A stretch of 64,000 nucleotides of DNA from an uncultured Ruminococcus sp. (GTDB lineage: Bacteria > Bacillota > Clostridia > Lachnospirales > Lachnospiraceae): the NCBI GenBank assembly GCA_904418845.1, contig CAJFQC010000006.1, positions 1 through 64,000 of the forward strand. Direction: 5' to 3'. Both the position numbers and the translations under genes were made by a program. The notes beneath the pieces are model-generated. The model was not told where the DNA came from, ran no database searches, and was given only the letters and a program-made list of their open reading frames with translations. This document shows positions 7,190 to 15,986 of this stretch, one piece after another (positions within the stretch are counted from its first letter, which is position 1; every line of letters starts with the position of its first letter).

Positions 7190-7963
7190 CTATTGCATTT
7201 CATTCTTTTTTCTTGCTTCCATAATAATCCGGTTTAATTTATCCATGTGGCGCCGCTTAATAGATTCATAATGCCGCCGACTCAGAGGGGCTTCCATGCC
7301 TGAACCGAAACAGACGTGATCGCGCAGCACTTCCTTAATGTATGGAAAATTGGCGATATATCCCTGATGAGTATACAGAAATTGCTCATGATCCAGACGT
7401 CTGTAGATATTGCGGAGCGAATCATAGCATATCTGTTCGCTATCTGTGCAGTGGAATACACACTGGTTGCGGCGTTTTTCAATATAGACCACTTTGTTCA
7501 GGTCAATGATGATATTTGACCGGCTTGAAACAATATCTAGGTATCTCTTTTCGGCAGAAGCACGATCACATTTGTAGGCGATATACATTTCAGCTGTTTC
7601 CATGATTTTTTTCATATCTGTATATTTAATCGGTTTCGCTATATATCCGACAGCATCTACTCCATAAGCGTCATATGCATAACCTTTGTGCGCTGTCACA
7701 AAGCAGATCACAGTATCACTTCCGATACTGCGCAGTCTGGCGGCCGCATCGATCCCGGACAGATCGGGCATCTCAATGTCGAGGAAAGCCAGGTCATACT
7801 TTTTACTGTCAGAGGACATTTCATCGACCATAGATAAAGCAGATTCCCATTCCCTGACAGTGAATTGATATCCTGTTTCGTTCTCGTACGCGGCAAGCAG
7901 AGTCTTTATCTCATCCCGGTAAAATTCTTCGTCGTCACAGACGGCAATAGTCAGTTCTTTCAT
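7190..7963 (-). CDS. LytTR-family response regulator (AgrA/ComE-like)
   Basis: The protein has 257 aa from the ATG chosen at the conserved N-terminus MKELTIAVCDDEE. The receiver domain has the acidic pair DD and phospho-acceptor Asp in FLDIEMP, plus T and K in FVTAH and IAKPIK. A LytTR DNA-binding domain follows (about 145-245). It is convergent with the kinase gene and has its own operator/promoter at 8007-8073, so positive autoregulation is likely. Confidence 0.88.
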   Translation of the reverse strand: MKELTIAVCDDEEFYRDEIKTLLAAYENETGYQFTVREWESALSMVDEMSSDSKKYDLAFLDIEMPDLSGIDAAARLRSIGSDTVICFVTAHKGYAYDAYGVDAVGYIAKPIKYTDMKKIMETAEMYIAYKCDRASAEKRYLDIVSSRSNIIIDLNKVVYIEKRRNQCVFHCTDSEQICYDSLRNIYRRLDHEQFLYTHQGYIANFPYIKEVLRDHVCFGSGMEAPLSRRHYESIKRRHMDKLNRIIMEARKKNEMQ

Positions 7964-8006
7964 GGCATATATCCCTTCCCTGGTTTTTGAGACTTTAATC
8001 GCCTTT

Positions 8007-8073
8007 ATTGTATCATTTTTTGAGACCCTCTGTAACAGGCAGATGCTGTTTGGCACCATAACCATGCTATTTG
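8007..8073 (-). promoter_or_regulatory. Promoter with paired LytTR-type boxes (response regulator gene)
   Basis: On the minus strand, CAAATAGCAT (8064-8073) and CAAACAGCAT (8043-8052) are separated by 11 bp. After 7 bp comes TTACAG (8030-8035), a 17-bp spacer and TACAAT (8007-8012). This is the third instance of the same arrangement and sits directly before the regulator gene. Confidence 0.72.
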
Positions 8074-8123
8074 GTGGCGCTACAGTCATATGGTTTTATG
8101 CTCGCCTTTTTGTTCCAGTTCTT

Positions 8124-9386
8124 TTAGAGCAGCTTATATATTTCGGGGAACGGCTCTACACTCCGCTTGAGTATCCCTTTCATATACGCGATGGCGATGC
8201 CGTAATTAGTCATGGGCACGCCTTGATCTTCAGCGCATTTCAAACGGTACTTCATCTCCCTCTCATTGAGCATACATCCGCCGCAGTGCAGAATCAGCTT
8301 ATATCCGGTCAGATCGTCCGGAAATTCGGTGCCTGACGTCGTCCTGATCTTGATCTCTCTGCCTGTGTGGGCGCGTATCCACGCGGGAAGTTTTACTGTG
8401 CCGATATCTCCGCACTGCCTGTGATGAGTACATCCTTCACTGATGAGCACTGTGTCGCCGTCCTCCAGACTGTCCAGGGCGGTCACGCCGCGGACGACAG
8501 ATTCCAGATCTCCCTTATATCTTGCAAATAAAATGGAAAAAGAAGTCAGCATAATGTCGTCCGGCGTATCTTCCGCCACCCTTCCAAATACCTGGCTGTC
8601 TGTAACGACCAGCTTTGGCTTTTTATTTAATTGTGGGAGAAGGTTCTTCAACTCGTTTTCCTTCGCCACTACGGAAACAGCATCAGCTTCCAGGATATCG
8701 CGGATCGTCTGCTGCTGGGGAAGGATAAGCCTCCCCTTTGGCGCCGCCTTGTCAATAGGTACGACGAGCACTGTGATATCAGATGGCTTAAGCAGGTCGC
8801 GGACAAGATATCTCTCAGGCGCTTCGGTGTTCGCAGCCTCGGCGATCTGCTCTTTTAACTCCCTGATCCCTTCGCCTGTAAGCGCGCTGACCTGTATCAT
8901 CCTGACCGCGCCTCCCTCATGTAAATGTAACACCCCTTCCGCCCCTGTCAGTCCCAGCATCTCCGGTATCCTTTCTGCCGTTCCAGGCAGGGTCAGCTCT
9001 TTCTTATTTATTACGACTACATACGGAATGTTCTTTGCCTGTATCCTCTCCATAAGCGCCGCGTCCTCGTAAGAAGCACCTGCGCTGCCGTCGATGACAA
9101 GTACCGCAACATCCGTTTTGTTAAGCACCTGATAGCTCTTCTTTACACGGAGCGCTCCCAGTTCTCCTTCATCATCGATGCCCGGTGTATCCATCATCAC
9201 CACCGGGCCAAGGGGAAGAAGCTCCATCGACTTGTAGACCGGGTCCGTGGTGGTTCCTCTCACGTCGGATACAACCGCGATATCCTGTCCTGTTACCGCG
9301 TTCATCACGCTTGATTTCCCCGCGTTACGCTTTCCGAAAAAACCGATATGTACCCGCTCGGATGCGGGCGTCTGGTTCATACTCAT
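8124..9386 (-). CDS. hydF: [FeFe]-hydrogenase H-cluster maturation GTPase HydF
   Basis: The protein has 420 aa. The N-terminal GTPase has P-loop GKRNAGKSS, the switch Thr region RGTTTDPV and DTPG. The C-terminal iron-sulfur region has CTHHRQCGD and HCGGC. HydF is the scaffold that delivers the 2Fe subcluster, made with HydE and HydG, to the hydrogenase; neither partner is in the window. AGGAGG lies 6 nt before the first ATG. It separates the peptide-signalling locus from the core genes. Confidence 0.93.
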   Translation of the reverse strand: MSMNQTPASERVHIGFFGKRNAGKSSVMNAVTGQDIAVVSDVRGTTTDPVYKSMELLPLGPVVMMDTPGIDDEGELGALRVKKSYQVLNKTDVAVLVIDGSAGASYEDAALMERIQAKNIPYVVVINKKELTLPGTAERIPEMLGLTGAEGVLHLHEGGAVRMIQVSALTGEGIRELKEQIAEAANTEAPERYLVRDLLKPSDITVLVVPIDKAAPKGRLILPQQQTIRDILEADAVSVVAKENELKNLLPQLNKKPKLVVTDSQVFGRVAEDTPDDIMLTSFSILFARYKGDLESVVRGVTALDSLEDGDTVLISEGCTHHRQCGDIGTVKLPAWIRAHTGREIKIRTTSGTEFPDDLTGYKLILHCGGCMLNEREMKYRLKCAEDQGVPMTNYGIAIAYMKGILKRSVEPFPEIYKLL

Positions 9387-9447
9387 ATGATCCCTCCTAA
9401 TATATCCTGCCTTATATGAAATGTTCCGTTTCTCTGTATTATATCAC

Positions 9448-9481
9448 GGCGCAGCCTCCCCGGGAAAGCTGCGCCGTCTCA
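9448..9481 (-). terminator. Strong hairpin after tyrS (possible terminator)
   Basis: The stem ACGGCGCAGC / GCTGCGCCGT with a CCTCCCCGGGAAA loop lies between tyrS and hydF. No clear U-run follows it on the minus strand, so a role as terminator is only moderately supported. Confidence 0.4.
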
Positions 9482-9492
9482 TTACATTTTTC

Positions 9493-10716
9493 TTATTTGA
9501 CAATGATCCTGCGGAAGTTCTTCTTGCCTTTCTTCAAGATAACACCCTCGTCTGCAAGCACGTCTTTTGTATAAACTGCTTTGATGTCGTTTACCTTTTC
9601 TCCGTCGACAGAGACTCCGCCCTGCTGCACAGCACGTCTTGCCTCTGACTTGGACGGAACAAGATCTGCCTTCACAAGCATAGTCAGGATATCGATGCCG
9701 CCGTCTTCAAAATCAGCCTCCTCAAGCTCTGTGGTCGGCATCTCTGACGCATTTCCCTGTGTAAACAACGCCCGCGCGCTCTCCTGCGCTTTCTTCGCCT
9801 CTTCCTCACCATGTACCAGTTTTGTCAGCTCATACGCAAGGATCTCCTTCGCCGTGTTAAGCTGCGCGCCTTCCCAGGAATCCATCTTATCGATCTCCTC
9901 AAGCGGAAGGAATGTCAGCATACGGATACACTTGAGCACATCGGCGTCGGCAACATTTCTCCAGTACTGGTAGAACTCGAACGGGGTCGTCTTATTCTCA
10001 TCCAGCCATACAGCGCCGGACTGAGTCTTGCCCATCTTCTTGCCCTCTGAGTTGAGGAGAAGCGTGATGGTCATTGCCCCCGCGTCTTTTCCCAGCTTGC
10101 GGCGAATCAGCTCCGTGCCTGCCAGCATATTGCTCCACTGGTCGTCTCCGCCGAACTGCAGATTGCAGCCGTATTTCTGGAACAGTGCGTAAAAATCATA
10201 TGCCTGCATGATCATGTAGTTGAACTCGAGGAAGCTTAAGCCCTTCTCCATCCTCTGCTTATAACATTCTGCCGCCAGCATCCTGTTCACAGAAAAATGT
10301 GGACCCACTTCGCGGAGCACCTCCACATAGTTAAGGCCAAGCAGCCAGTCCGCGTTGTTTACCATGAGCGCCTTTCCCTCGGAAAAGTCGATAAACTTAC
10401 TCATCTGCTTCTTGAAGCAGTCACAGTTATGCTGAATCTGCTCCGGCGTCATCATGCTGCGCATATCGCTGCGCCCCGACGGGTCTCCAATATAACCTGT
10501 GCCGCCGCCGATCAGGGCAATCGGCTTGTTGCCCGCTTCCTGAAGTCGTTTCATAAGACAGAGCGCCATAAAGTGTCCTACATGAAGGCTGTCCGCCGTA
10601 GGATCAAATCCAATGTAAAATACAGCATTCCCGTTATTCACCAGTTCGCGGATACCTTCCTCGTCTGTCACCTGGGCGATCAGCCCTCTTGCCTGAAGTT
10701 CTTCATAGATTCCCAT
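9493..10716 (-). CDS. tyrS: Tyrosyl-tRNA synthetase
   Basis: The protein has 407 aa from ATG 10716, preceded by AGGAG. It charges tRNA-Tyr. The class I HIGH-type motif is HVGH ([11 protein letters not shown]) and the KMSKS-type motif is KMGKT. The tail is an S4-like RNA-binding domain ([14 protein letters not shown]). Length is normal. Expression is governed by the T-box leader at 10765-11035. Confidence 0.96.
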   Translation of the reverse strand: MGIYEELQARGLIAQVTDEEGIRELVNNGNAVFYIGFDPTADSLHVGHFMALCLMKRLQEAGNKPIALIGGGTGYIGDPSGRSDMRSMMTPEQIQHNCDCFKKQMSKFIDFSEGKALMVNNADWLLGLNYVEVLREVGPHFSVNRMLAAECYKQRMEKGLSFLEFNYMIMQAYDFYALFQKYGCNLQFGGDDQWSNMLAGTELIRRKLGKDAGAMTITLLLNSEGKKMGKTQSGAVWLDENKTTPFEFYQYWRNVADADVLKCIRMLTFLPLEEIDKMDSWEGAQLNTAKEILAYELTKLVHGEEEAKKAQESARALFTQGNASEMPTTELEEADFEDGGIDILTMLVKADLVPSKSEARRAVQQGGVSVDGEKVNDIKAVYTKDVLADEGVILKKGKKNFRRIIVK

Positions 10717-10764
10717 ATTTTTCTCTCCTCTTCTCAATTTAATGTTTTCTATATTTCCAGATGT

Positions 10765-11035
10765 AAAAAGCCGCCCTTACTGCTCACGCAATAAGGACGG
10801 CTTGAGTTCAACCGTGGTACCACCTTAATTCACCGGACGCAAATATATCCGGCCTCATACGGCACGATAACGTGTGCCACTCCGTCACAGTCTACTCACC
10901 CATCCCCGGCTCAGGTAACACGAACCTTGCGAAGAGTCTGAAGCGGGGGCTTTCAGTGTGAGGCTCCAAGATGTATTCACAAACACCGCATCATGCGCCT
11001 CTCATCTCCCGGCAGCTTTCTGTTTTCACGGTCGT
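10765..11035 (-). promoter_or_regulatory. T-box riboswitch (tyrosine) with terminator
   Basis: On the minus strand, the conserved T-box AAGGTGGTACCACGG lies at about 10812-10827. It is followed by the terminator stem AAGCCGTCCTTAT..GTAAGGGCGGCTTTTT (10765-10804). Upstream, GAATACATC offers a UAC (Tyr) specifier codon in the stem I region, near 10968-10976. Uncharged tRNA-Tyr would favour the antiterminator and tyrS transcription. The 5' boundary is approximate. Confidence 0.92.
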
Positions 11036-11108
11036 CTGCTACTTCTTCTTTTCACAGCCTGTATCATTTTGTTGTCCTGTATGGACTTCTGTAATTTTGT
11101 CTGCGCAC

Positions 11109-11137
11109 AATATAACATATACACCTGGCAAAGTCAA
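11109..11137 (-). promoter_or_regulatory. Promoter of T-box/tyrS
   Basis: On the minus strand TTGACT (11132-11137), a 17-bp spacer and TATATT (11109-11114) precede the T-box leader by about 70 bp. Confidence 0.7.
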
Positions 11138-11274
11138 GTCTGGATTCTGGTTCACCGCCGCGTATTCTGTAGGCTGCCGGACGTGTATCTGTCCTTGCGC
11201 CGGAAGAGAAATTGCAATATACTAAATAAAGAATACGAAAGCGGATCACTTTGGACACACTGGAGGGCAGAGGT

Positions 11275-11550
11275 ATGGCATTATTTGGAAAACGGGAAAA
11301 AGCTTTTGAGGTGTGGGGAGACAGGCCCCGGTTAAAAGAGGCTAAGGCGCGTCTGAAAGAGGCCGGCATAAAAATCATGGAGACCGGCTACTACGAAACG
11401 GAAGCGCCGCTATGCGGCTGCGGCGCTAAACTGGACCACCGGAACTTCGGTCCCAACGGAAAGATCGACCGGCTGACTTATTACATTTCTGTGAAACCAG
11501 AGGATGTGGGACGGGCGAAAGATCTGCTGGCAGACCTCGTTAAGCCGTAG
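11275..11550 (+). CDS. Small conserved-looking protein of unknown function (91 aa)
   Basis: The ATG at 11275 has GGAGG 9 nt upstream, a better start than the TTG at 11251. The protein is soluble and basic at the N-terminus, with a central CGCGAKLDHRNFG segment and a C-terminal helix (KPEDVGRAKDLLADLV). The alternating strands and helices faintly recall small DUF2007-like domains, but I cannot assign it. It is one of few plus-strand genes here and runs divergently from tyrS. Confidence 0.7.
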   Translation: MALFGKREKAFEVWGDRPRLKEAKARLKEAGIKIMETGYYETEAPLCGCGAKLDHRNFGPNGKIDRLTYYISVKPEDVGRAKDLLADLVKP

Positions 11551-11642
11551 CACGTTGTTCCCCAATAACGGGAGCACCCCGCGCCTTGCCCGAACGAAAC
11601 ATGGAACCCCCGGAGATGCAAGTACTGGGATTCCCTGTTTTA

Positions 11643-12392
11643 CTATTCTTGTTCCTTCCTCAGTATCTCTGCCGCTCTTTTCACCTGCTCTGCATCTGTC
11701 TGCCAGATCTCAAACTCGCTGAATCCCGGAATACCCATTGGCACGCCTACTCTGCGGAATTCCATCTGGCTGTCCAGCACCTTTTTCCCGGACATATGAA
11801 AAGAACAGACGCCCGTATAATCTGCCAGCTCTCTGATCGACTCCGGACCGATCCCTGCGCCCGCGAGGATATCGATCCGCCCGTCTGCCTGGCGTACAAG
11901 TTCCGAGAGCCGTTCCCTGCCCTCCCACGCAGAACTCTTCTGTCCGCTGGTCAGGATAGTATCGATACCAAGAGATACGCACTGCTCCAGAGCTTCGTAA
12001 GGATCCCTGCACACATCAAACGCACGGTGCATCGTGATCCCGATCCCCTTTGCCGCCTTCACGAGTTCTTCCATTTGTTCCATGTTAAGGGTTCCGTCCG
12101 GCTTTAAGATACCGATGACCACCCCGTCCGCTCCAAGCCCGCGGAACTGTTCCACCTCTTCTTTCAGTGTCCGGAACTCATACTCATCATAGCAGAAGTC
12201 CCCAAATCGCGGGCGGAGCAAAACCCGGATTTTTAAATCTGTATTTTCCCTCACCTGGCGGAACATCGCCGCTGATGGGGAGAGGCCGCCGATCACCAGA
12301 GCGGAACAAAGTTCCACCCGGTCCGCGCCGCCTTCCTGTGCCGCGACCGCAGACTGAACACTGTCTGCGCATACCTCAAGAATATATGACAT
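11643..12392 (-). CDS. cutC: CutC-family protein
   Basis: The protein has 249 aa. It is a TIM-barrel of the CutC family, with the hallmark N-terminus LEVCADSVQSA..GGADRVELCS and internal RPRFGDFCYD, TMHRAFDVC and ILTSGQKSSAW motifs. CutC was linked to copper homeostasis, but its biochemical activity is unsettled. The ribosome site is AAAGGAGG. It lies downstream of nagB, beyond a strong terminator, so it probably has its own promoter or depends on read-through. Confidence 0.92.
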   Translation of the reverse strand: MSYILEVCADSVQSAVAAQEGGADRVELCSALVIGGLSPSAAMFRQVRENTDLKIRVLLRPRFGDFCYDEYEFRTLKEEVEQFRGLGADGVVIGILKPDGTLNMEQMEELVKAAKGIGITMHRAFDVCRDPYEALEQCVSLGIDTILTSGQKSSAWEGRERLSELVRQADGRIDILAGAGIGPESIRELADYTGVCSFHMSGKKVLDSQMEFRRVGVPMGIPGFSEFEIWQTDAEQVKRAAEILRKEQE

Positions 12393-12420
12393 GTCATCCT
12401 CCTTTCAAAGTCATATTTTT

Positions 12421-12463
12421 AAAAGGAGCCAGCCCCTCCTAATGAGTGTCTGGCTCCTTTTTA
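12421..12463. terminator. Bidirectional terminator between nagB and cutC
   Basis: The stem AAAAGGAGCCAG / CTGGCTCCTTTTT has A and T runs on both sides, so it can terminate in either direction. It lies just after nagB. Confidence 0.8.
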
Positions 12464-12493
12464 CCGATAAATCTACGCGATTCGCACAATCTC

Positions 12494-13225
12494 TTATCTC
12501 GGAATTTTTGACAGCGCCGCGCTGTCGCCAATGATGACTACATCGTTGTGGAACTGAAGAATGGAGGCTGGAACCTCCGGTGTGACCGGTCCAAAGAAAG
12601 CCTTTGCCACAATGTCTGCTTTTCCCTCTCCATTTACGATAAGGAGGATCTTCTTTGCTTTCATGATCGTTCCGATTCCCATTGTATACGCCTGTCTCGG
12701 CACATCGTCCGCGGAAGCAAAGAATCTCTTGTTTGCCTCAATGGTACTCTCTGTCAGATCTACGCAGTGTGTTGATTTCGCAAAAGCACTGTCGGGCTCG
12801 TTAAATCCGATATGGCCGTTGTGCCCCAGTCCGAGAAGTTGAATATCAACGCCGCCCATGGATTCGATCAGCTCTTCATATCTTGTGCACTCTTTGGCCG
12901 AATCCGGCTCTGTGCCGTCCGGAACATTTGTATTCGCCGGGTCGATATTCACACGGTCAAAAAGATGCTCATGCATAAAATAATAGTAGCTCTGGTTATT
13001 ATCGCGTGTGAGTCCTTTGTACTCATCAAGATTGACAGTCTTGACCTTTGAGAAATCAAGGTCGCCCTTCTCATACCACTCTACAAGCTGGTCATATGTA
13101 CCGATCGGCGTGGAACCTGTCGCCAGTCCCAGCACACTGTCCGGTTTCAGGAGCACCTGCGCCGACAGGATATTTGCCGCTTTTCTGCTCATCTCCTGAT
13201 AGTCTTTTGCCTCATAGATCTTCAT
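12494..13225 (-). CDS. nagB: Glucosamine-6-phosphate deaminase
   Basis: The protein has 243 aa from ATG 13225 (GAGGAGG upstream). It converts glucosamine-6-phosphate to fructose-6-phosphate and ammonia. Family signatures are LGLATGSTPIGTY, NLDEYKGL, GLGHNGHIGFNEP and IGTIMKAKKI. Length matches short Firmicutes NagB proteins. The gene stands alone between two terminator-like hairpins, and its leader contains one of them (13272-13315). Confidence 0.95.
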   Translation of the reverse strand: MKIYEAKDYQEMSRKAANILSAQVLLKPDSVLGLATGSTPIGTYDQLVEWYEKGDLDFSKVKTVNLDEYKGLTRDNNQSYYYFMHEHLFDRVNIDPANTNVPDGTEPDSAKECTRYEELIESMGGVDIQLLGLGHNGHIGFNEPDSAFAKSTHCVDLTESTIEANKRFFASADDVPRQAYTMGIGTIMKAKKILLIVNGEGKADIVAKAFFGPVTPEVPASILQFHNDVVIIGDSAALSKIPR

Positions 13226-13271
13226 TTTTATTTCCTCCTCGTTTCTATGCTGTCTGCCGGGCCCCCGGAAC

Positions 13272-13315
13272 AAAAAACCAGATTTCCAAAGTATGCCGTA
13301 TAACTTGAAAATCTG
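13272..13315 (-). terminator. Terminator-like hairpin in the truA-nagB gap
   Basis: The stem CAGATTTTCAAG / CTTTGGAAATCTG (13279-13315) with a 12-nt loop is followed on the minus strand by six U. A promoter-like TTGAAA-16-TATTAT at 13357-13384 lies upstream, so the hairpin may sit inside the nagB leader. It could equally be the truA operon terminator. Confidence 0.55.
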
Positions 13316-13356
13316 ATCCTTTTCTTTTGTAATATCCCGGCAATATCAATAGATTT

Positions 13357-13384
13357 ATAATAACATAACGCGGAGGATTTTCAA
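13357..13384 (-). promoter_or_regulatory. Putative nagB promoter
   Basis: TTGAAA (13379-13384), a 16-bp spacer and TATTAT (13357-13362) read toward nagB. This would give a leader of roughly 125 nt holding the hairpin at 13272-13315. Confidence 0.45.
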
Positions 13385-13477
13385 AGACCCACAACTGATT
13401 TTATGGCATGCAAAAGCCCCCAGAATACCCCGGATGCCTTTGACCTTCTCAATCTGATTCCTTTCGTCCTCCGAACT

Positions 13478-14224
13478 CTATGGACTGTTTTCGTATTCAA
13501 TCCCGATCAGAGTAAGTCCCTGCGGAGGGGCAGTGACTCCTGACCTTGTACGGTCTTTGCTCTCCAGCATCTCCTTCACTTCCTCAGGTTCAAAATATCC
13601 TCTTCCCACACCGGCCAGCGTTCCCGCGATAATTCGGACCATGTTATAGAGGAAACCGTTCCCCCGTACGCGGAGGATGATGATGTCTCCCTCTTTCCGA
13701 ATATCCAGATCGTAGATCGTGCGCACGGTATCTTTTACCGCTGTCTGCGCACTACAGAACCCTTTAAAATCATGCGTTCCCTTCAAGTATTCTGCTGCCG
13801 CCATCATCCGTTCCAGATCAAGAGGGAAAGAGACGAAATACGTGTCCCGCCGCCGGACCGGATCCGGCAGTTCCCGGTTAAGGATACGGTATTCATATGT
13901 CTTGACGGACACACAGCGCCTTGGATGCCAGTCTGCCGGGACCTCTTCTGATTTTACAGCCACCACATCCTCCGGGAGCATAGTGTTCAGCGCATAGATA
14001 AGACGCTCCGGCGGAATTTGTGTATCTGTGTCAAACACTGCCACATTTCCCTGCGCATGGACACCTGCGTCTGTACGGCTCGCCCCGGTCACTGTGATCT
14101 CTTCTCCTGTCAGTCGGGACAGCGCCTTGTTCAGCATCTCCTCCACCGTAAGCCCGTTCTTCTGGATCTGCCACCCGCAGTAATCCGTACCATCATAAGC
14201 AACGGTCAGTTTGATCCTTCTCAT
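13478..14224 (-). CDS. truA: tRNA pseudouridine(38-40) synthase TruA
   Basis: The protein has 248 aa. The catalytic Asp lies in the conserved SRTDAGVHAQG segment, with YDGTDYCGWQIQ at the N-terminus and FLYNMVRIIAGTL at the C-terminus. It modifies the anticodon arm of several tRNAs. It is the last gene of the ecfA1-ecfA2-ecfT-truA cluster, a common order in Firmicutes, with AAGGAGG before the ATG. Confidence 0.95.
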   Translation of the reverse strand: MRRIKLTVAYDGTDYCGWQIQKNGLTVEEMLNKALSRLTGEEITVTGASRTDAGVHAQGNVAVFDTDTQIPPERLIYALNTMLPEDVVAVKSEEVPADWHPRRCVSVKTYEYRILNRELPDPVRRRDTYFVSFPLDLERMMAAAEYLKGTHDFKGFCSAQTAVKDTVRTIYDLDIRKEGDIIILRVRGNGFLYNMVRIIAGTLAGVGRGYFEPEEVKEMLESKDRTRSGVTAPPQGLTLIGIEYENSP

Positions 14225-14319
14225 ACTTCCTCCTTAATTGGGGACGCAGCCAAATGTATTTGACCCCGTCCCCAGCTCTGATCCACTATACTCAAATGAA
14301 TTTTAAAATCTTTCCGTTT

Positions 14320-15144
14320 TCAGAATATCCACAACTTAAACGGCACATAACGTCCGATCACAAATATCGCCGCAAAATAAACCAGCGTCAAAACATATGC
14401 CGTCACATCGCGCCTTTTATACCGGAGAGGCTTCATCTTCGTCCTTCCCTCTCCGCCGTGATAACAGCGCGCTTCCATGGCCATCGCCAGATCATTGGCA
14501 CGGCGGAACGCAGATACGAACAGCGGTACCAGAATGGGAATCATAGCCTTCGCCCTCTGGATGATATTTCCCGACTCAAAATCCGCGCCTCTCGCGATCT
14601 GCGCTTTCATGATCTTATCCGTCTCTTCCAGAAGGATAGGGATAAACCGCAGGGCAATGGACATCATCATCGCTACCTCATGCACCGGGACATTCACCTT
14701 ATTCAGCGGATGGAGCAGCTTCTCCATACCGTCTGTCAGACCGTTGGGTGAGGTCGTAAATGTCATGATCGACGAGCCCGCCACCAGATATATCAGGCGT
14801 ACCGCCATGAATATGGATGTGCGAAGCCCGCCCTCTGTCACTGTGAAGATCCAGAAATGAACCAAAGTCTCCCCGCCTCTTGTGAGAAACAGGTTCATCA
14901 CCATCGTGAACATAAGCAGGATCATGATCGGCTTTAAGCCTTTTAAAATGAACTTGAGGGGTACTTTGGACAGCCCGATCACCGCGCCGAGAAATATCGT
15001 CGCGACCACATACCCGAGCAGACTGTTCTGAACGAATAGGGACACAAGAAAAAACAGGGTACACACAATCTTCACCCTTGGGTCCAGCTTATGTATCCGG
15101 CTCTCCGCCGGGTAATACTGCCCGATCGTAATATCTCTGATCAT
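14320..15144 (-). CDS. ecfT: ECF transporter transmembrane component EcfT
   Basis: The protein has 274 aa with five or six membrane helices. Two cytoplasmic coupling motifs are seen: ARGADFESG (Ala-Arg-Gly) and EARCYHGGEGRTKM. EcfT transmits ATP hydrolysis by EcfA1/A2 to vitamin-specific S components. The start overlaps the ecfA2 stop by 4 nt. No S component is in the window, so this is probably a shared (group II) module. Confidence 0.94.
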   Translation of the reverse strand: MIRDITIGQYYPAESRIHKLDPRVKIVCTLFFLVSLFVQNSLLGYVVATIFLGAVIGLSKVPLKFILKGLKPIMILLMFTMVMNLFLTRGGETLVHFWIFTVTEGGLRTSIFMAVRLIYLVAGSSIMTFTTSPNGLTDGMEKLLHPLNKVNVPVHEVAMMMSIALRFIPILLEETDKIMKAQIARGADFESGNIIQRAKAMIPILVPLFVSAFRRANDLAMAMEARCYHGGEGRTKMKPLRYKRRDVTAYVLTLVYFAAIFVIGRYVPFKLWIF

Positions 15145-15986
15145 TGAAAACTCCTCATTATCTCCTCTGCGGCCTCTTCGATGGTCGTCGCATCCGGCGA
15201 CACGGGAAAGCCCCGGTCTTTTAAGTCATGCATCACGTAGGTCACCTGAGGCGCCGCAAGACCTACCTGTTCCAGTTCCTTATAGTGGCGGAACACCTCT
15301 GACGGAGGGCCGTCCAGCATCTTTTCTCCATGGTTCATGACAATGATACGCTCCACGTACCGCGCCACATCTTCCATACTGTGAGAAACAAGAATGACCG
15401 TCATCCCTGTCTCCCTGTGGAGACGCTCAACCTGGTCTAATATCTCATCCCGTCCTTTCGGATCAAGCCCTGCGGTGGGCTCATCAAGAACAAGTACTTT
15501 GGGCCTCATGGCAAGCACTCCTGCAATCGCCACACGCCGCTTCTGGCCGCCGGACAGCTCAAAGGGCGACTGATTATAATATTTTTCAGGAAATCCTACT
15601 AATTCCAGAGCCTCCCTTGCCCGCGCCTCACACTCTTCGGGCGGCAGTCCCTGATTCTTCGGGCCGAAGCAGACATCACTTATGACATCCACCTCAAAAA
15701 GCTGATGCTCCGGGTACTGAAACACAAGTCCCACCTGTCCGCGCAGCGAGCGCATGTCATAGCCTTCTGCGTATATATCCTGCCCTTCATATAGTATTTT
15801 CCCCGATGTAGCCTTCACCAAACCGTTCAAATGCTGAATGAGAGTCGATTTCCCTGACCCGGTATGCCCGATGACCCCCACGAACTGTCCATGAGGAATC
15901 TCAAGGCTGACATCGTTGAGCGCTGTTTTCTCATACGCTGTTCCCGGGCTGTATATATAATTCACATGTTCTAACGCAATTGACAT
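15141..15986 (-). CDS. ecfA2: ECF transporter ATPase EcfA2
   Basis: The protein has 281 aa. Walker A is GHTGSGKST, the signature is LSGGQKRRVAIAG and Walker B is VLVLDEPTAGLDP, with a C-terminal extension typical of ECF ATPases. It pairs with EcfA1 and EcfT. It overlaps ecfA1 by 16 nt and ecfT by 4 nt. Confidence 0.94.
   Translation of the reverse strand: MSIALEHVNYIYSPGTAYEKTALNDVSLEIPHGQFVGVIGHTGSGKSTLIQHLNGLVKATSGKILYEGQDIYAEGYDMRSLRGQVGLVFQYPEHQLFEVDVISDVCFGPKNQGLPPEECEARAREALELVGFPEKYYNQSPFELSGGQKRRVAIAGVLAMRPKVLVLDEPTAGLDPKGRDEILDQVERLHRETGMTVILVSHSMEDVARYVERIIVMNHGEKMLDGPPSEVFRHYKELEQVGLAAPQVTYVMHDLKDRGFPVSPDATTIEEAAEEIMRSFQ

Noticed and set aside
8443-9072. Long plus-strand frame inside hydF
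   Set aside because: Low-complexity Ser-rich shadow of a clear coding gene on the other strand.
11251-11274. Longer start (TTG) for the 91-aa plus-strand protein
   Set aside because: TTG is weak and lacks a ribosome site, while ATG 11275 has GGAGG at good spacing.
14254-14751. 165-aa plus-strand frame across the truA-ecfT gap
   Set aside because: Mostly antisense to ecfT and without a ribosome site or recognisable motif.
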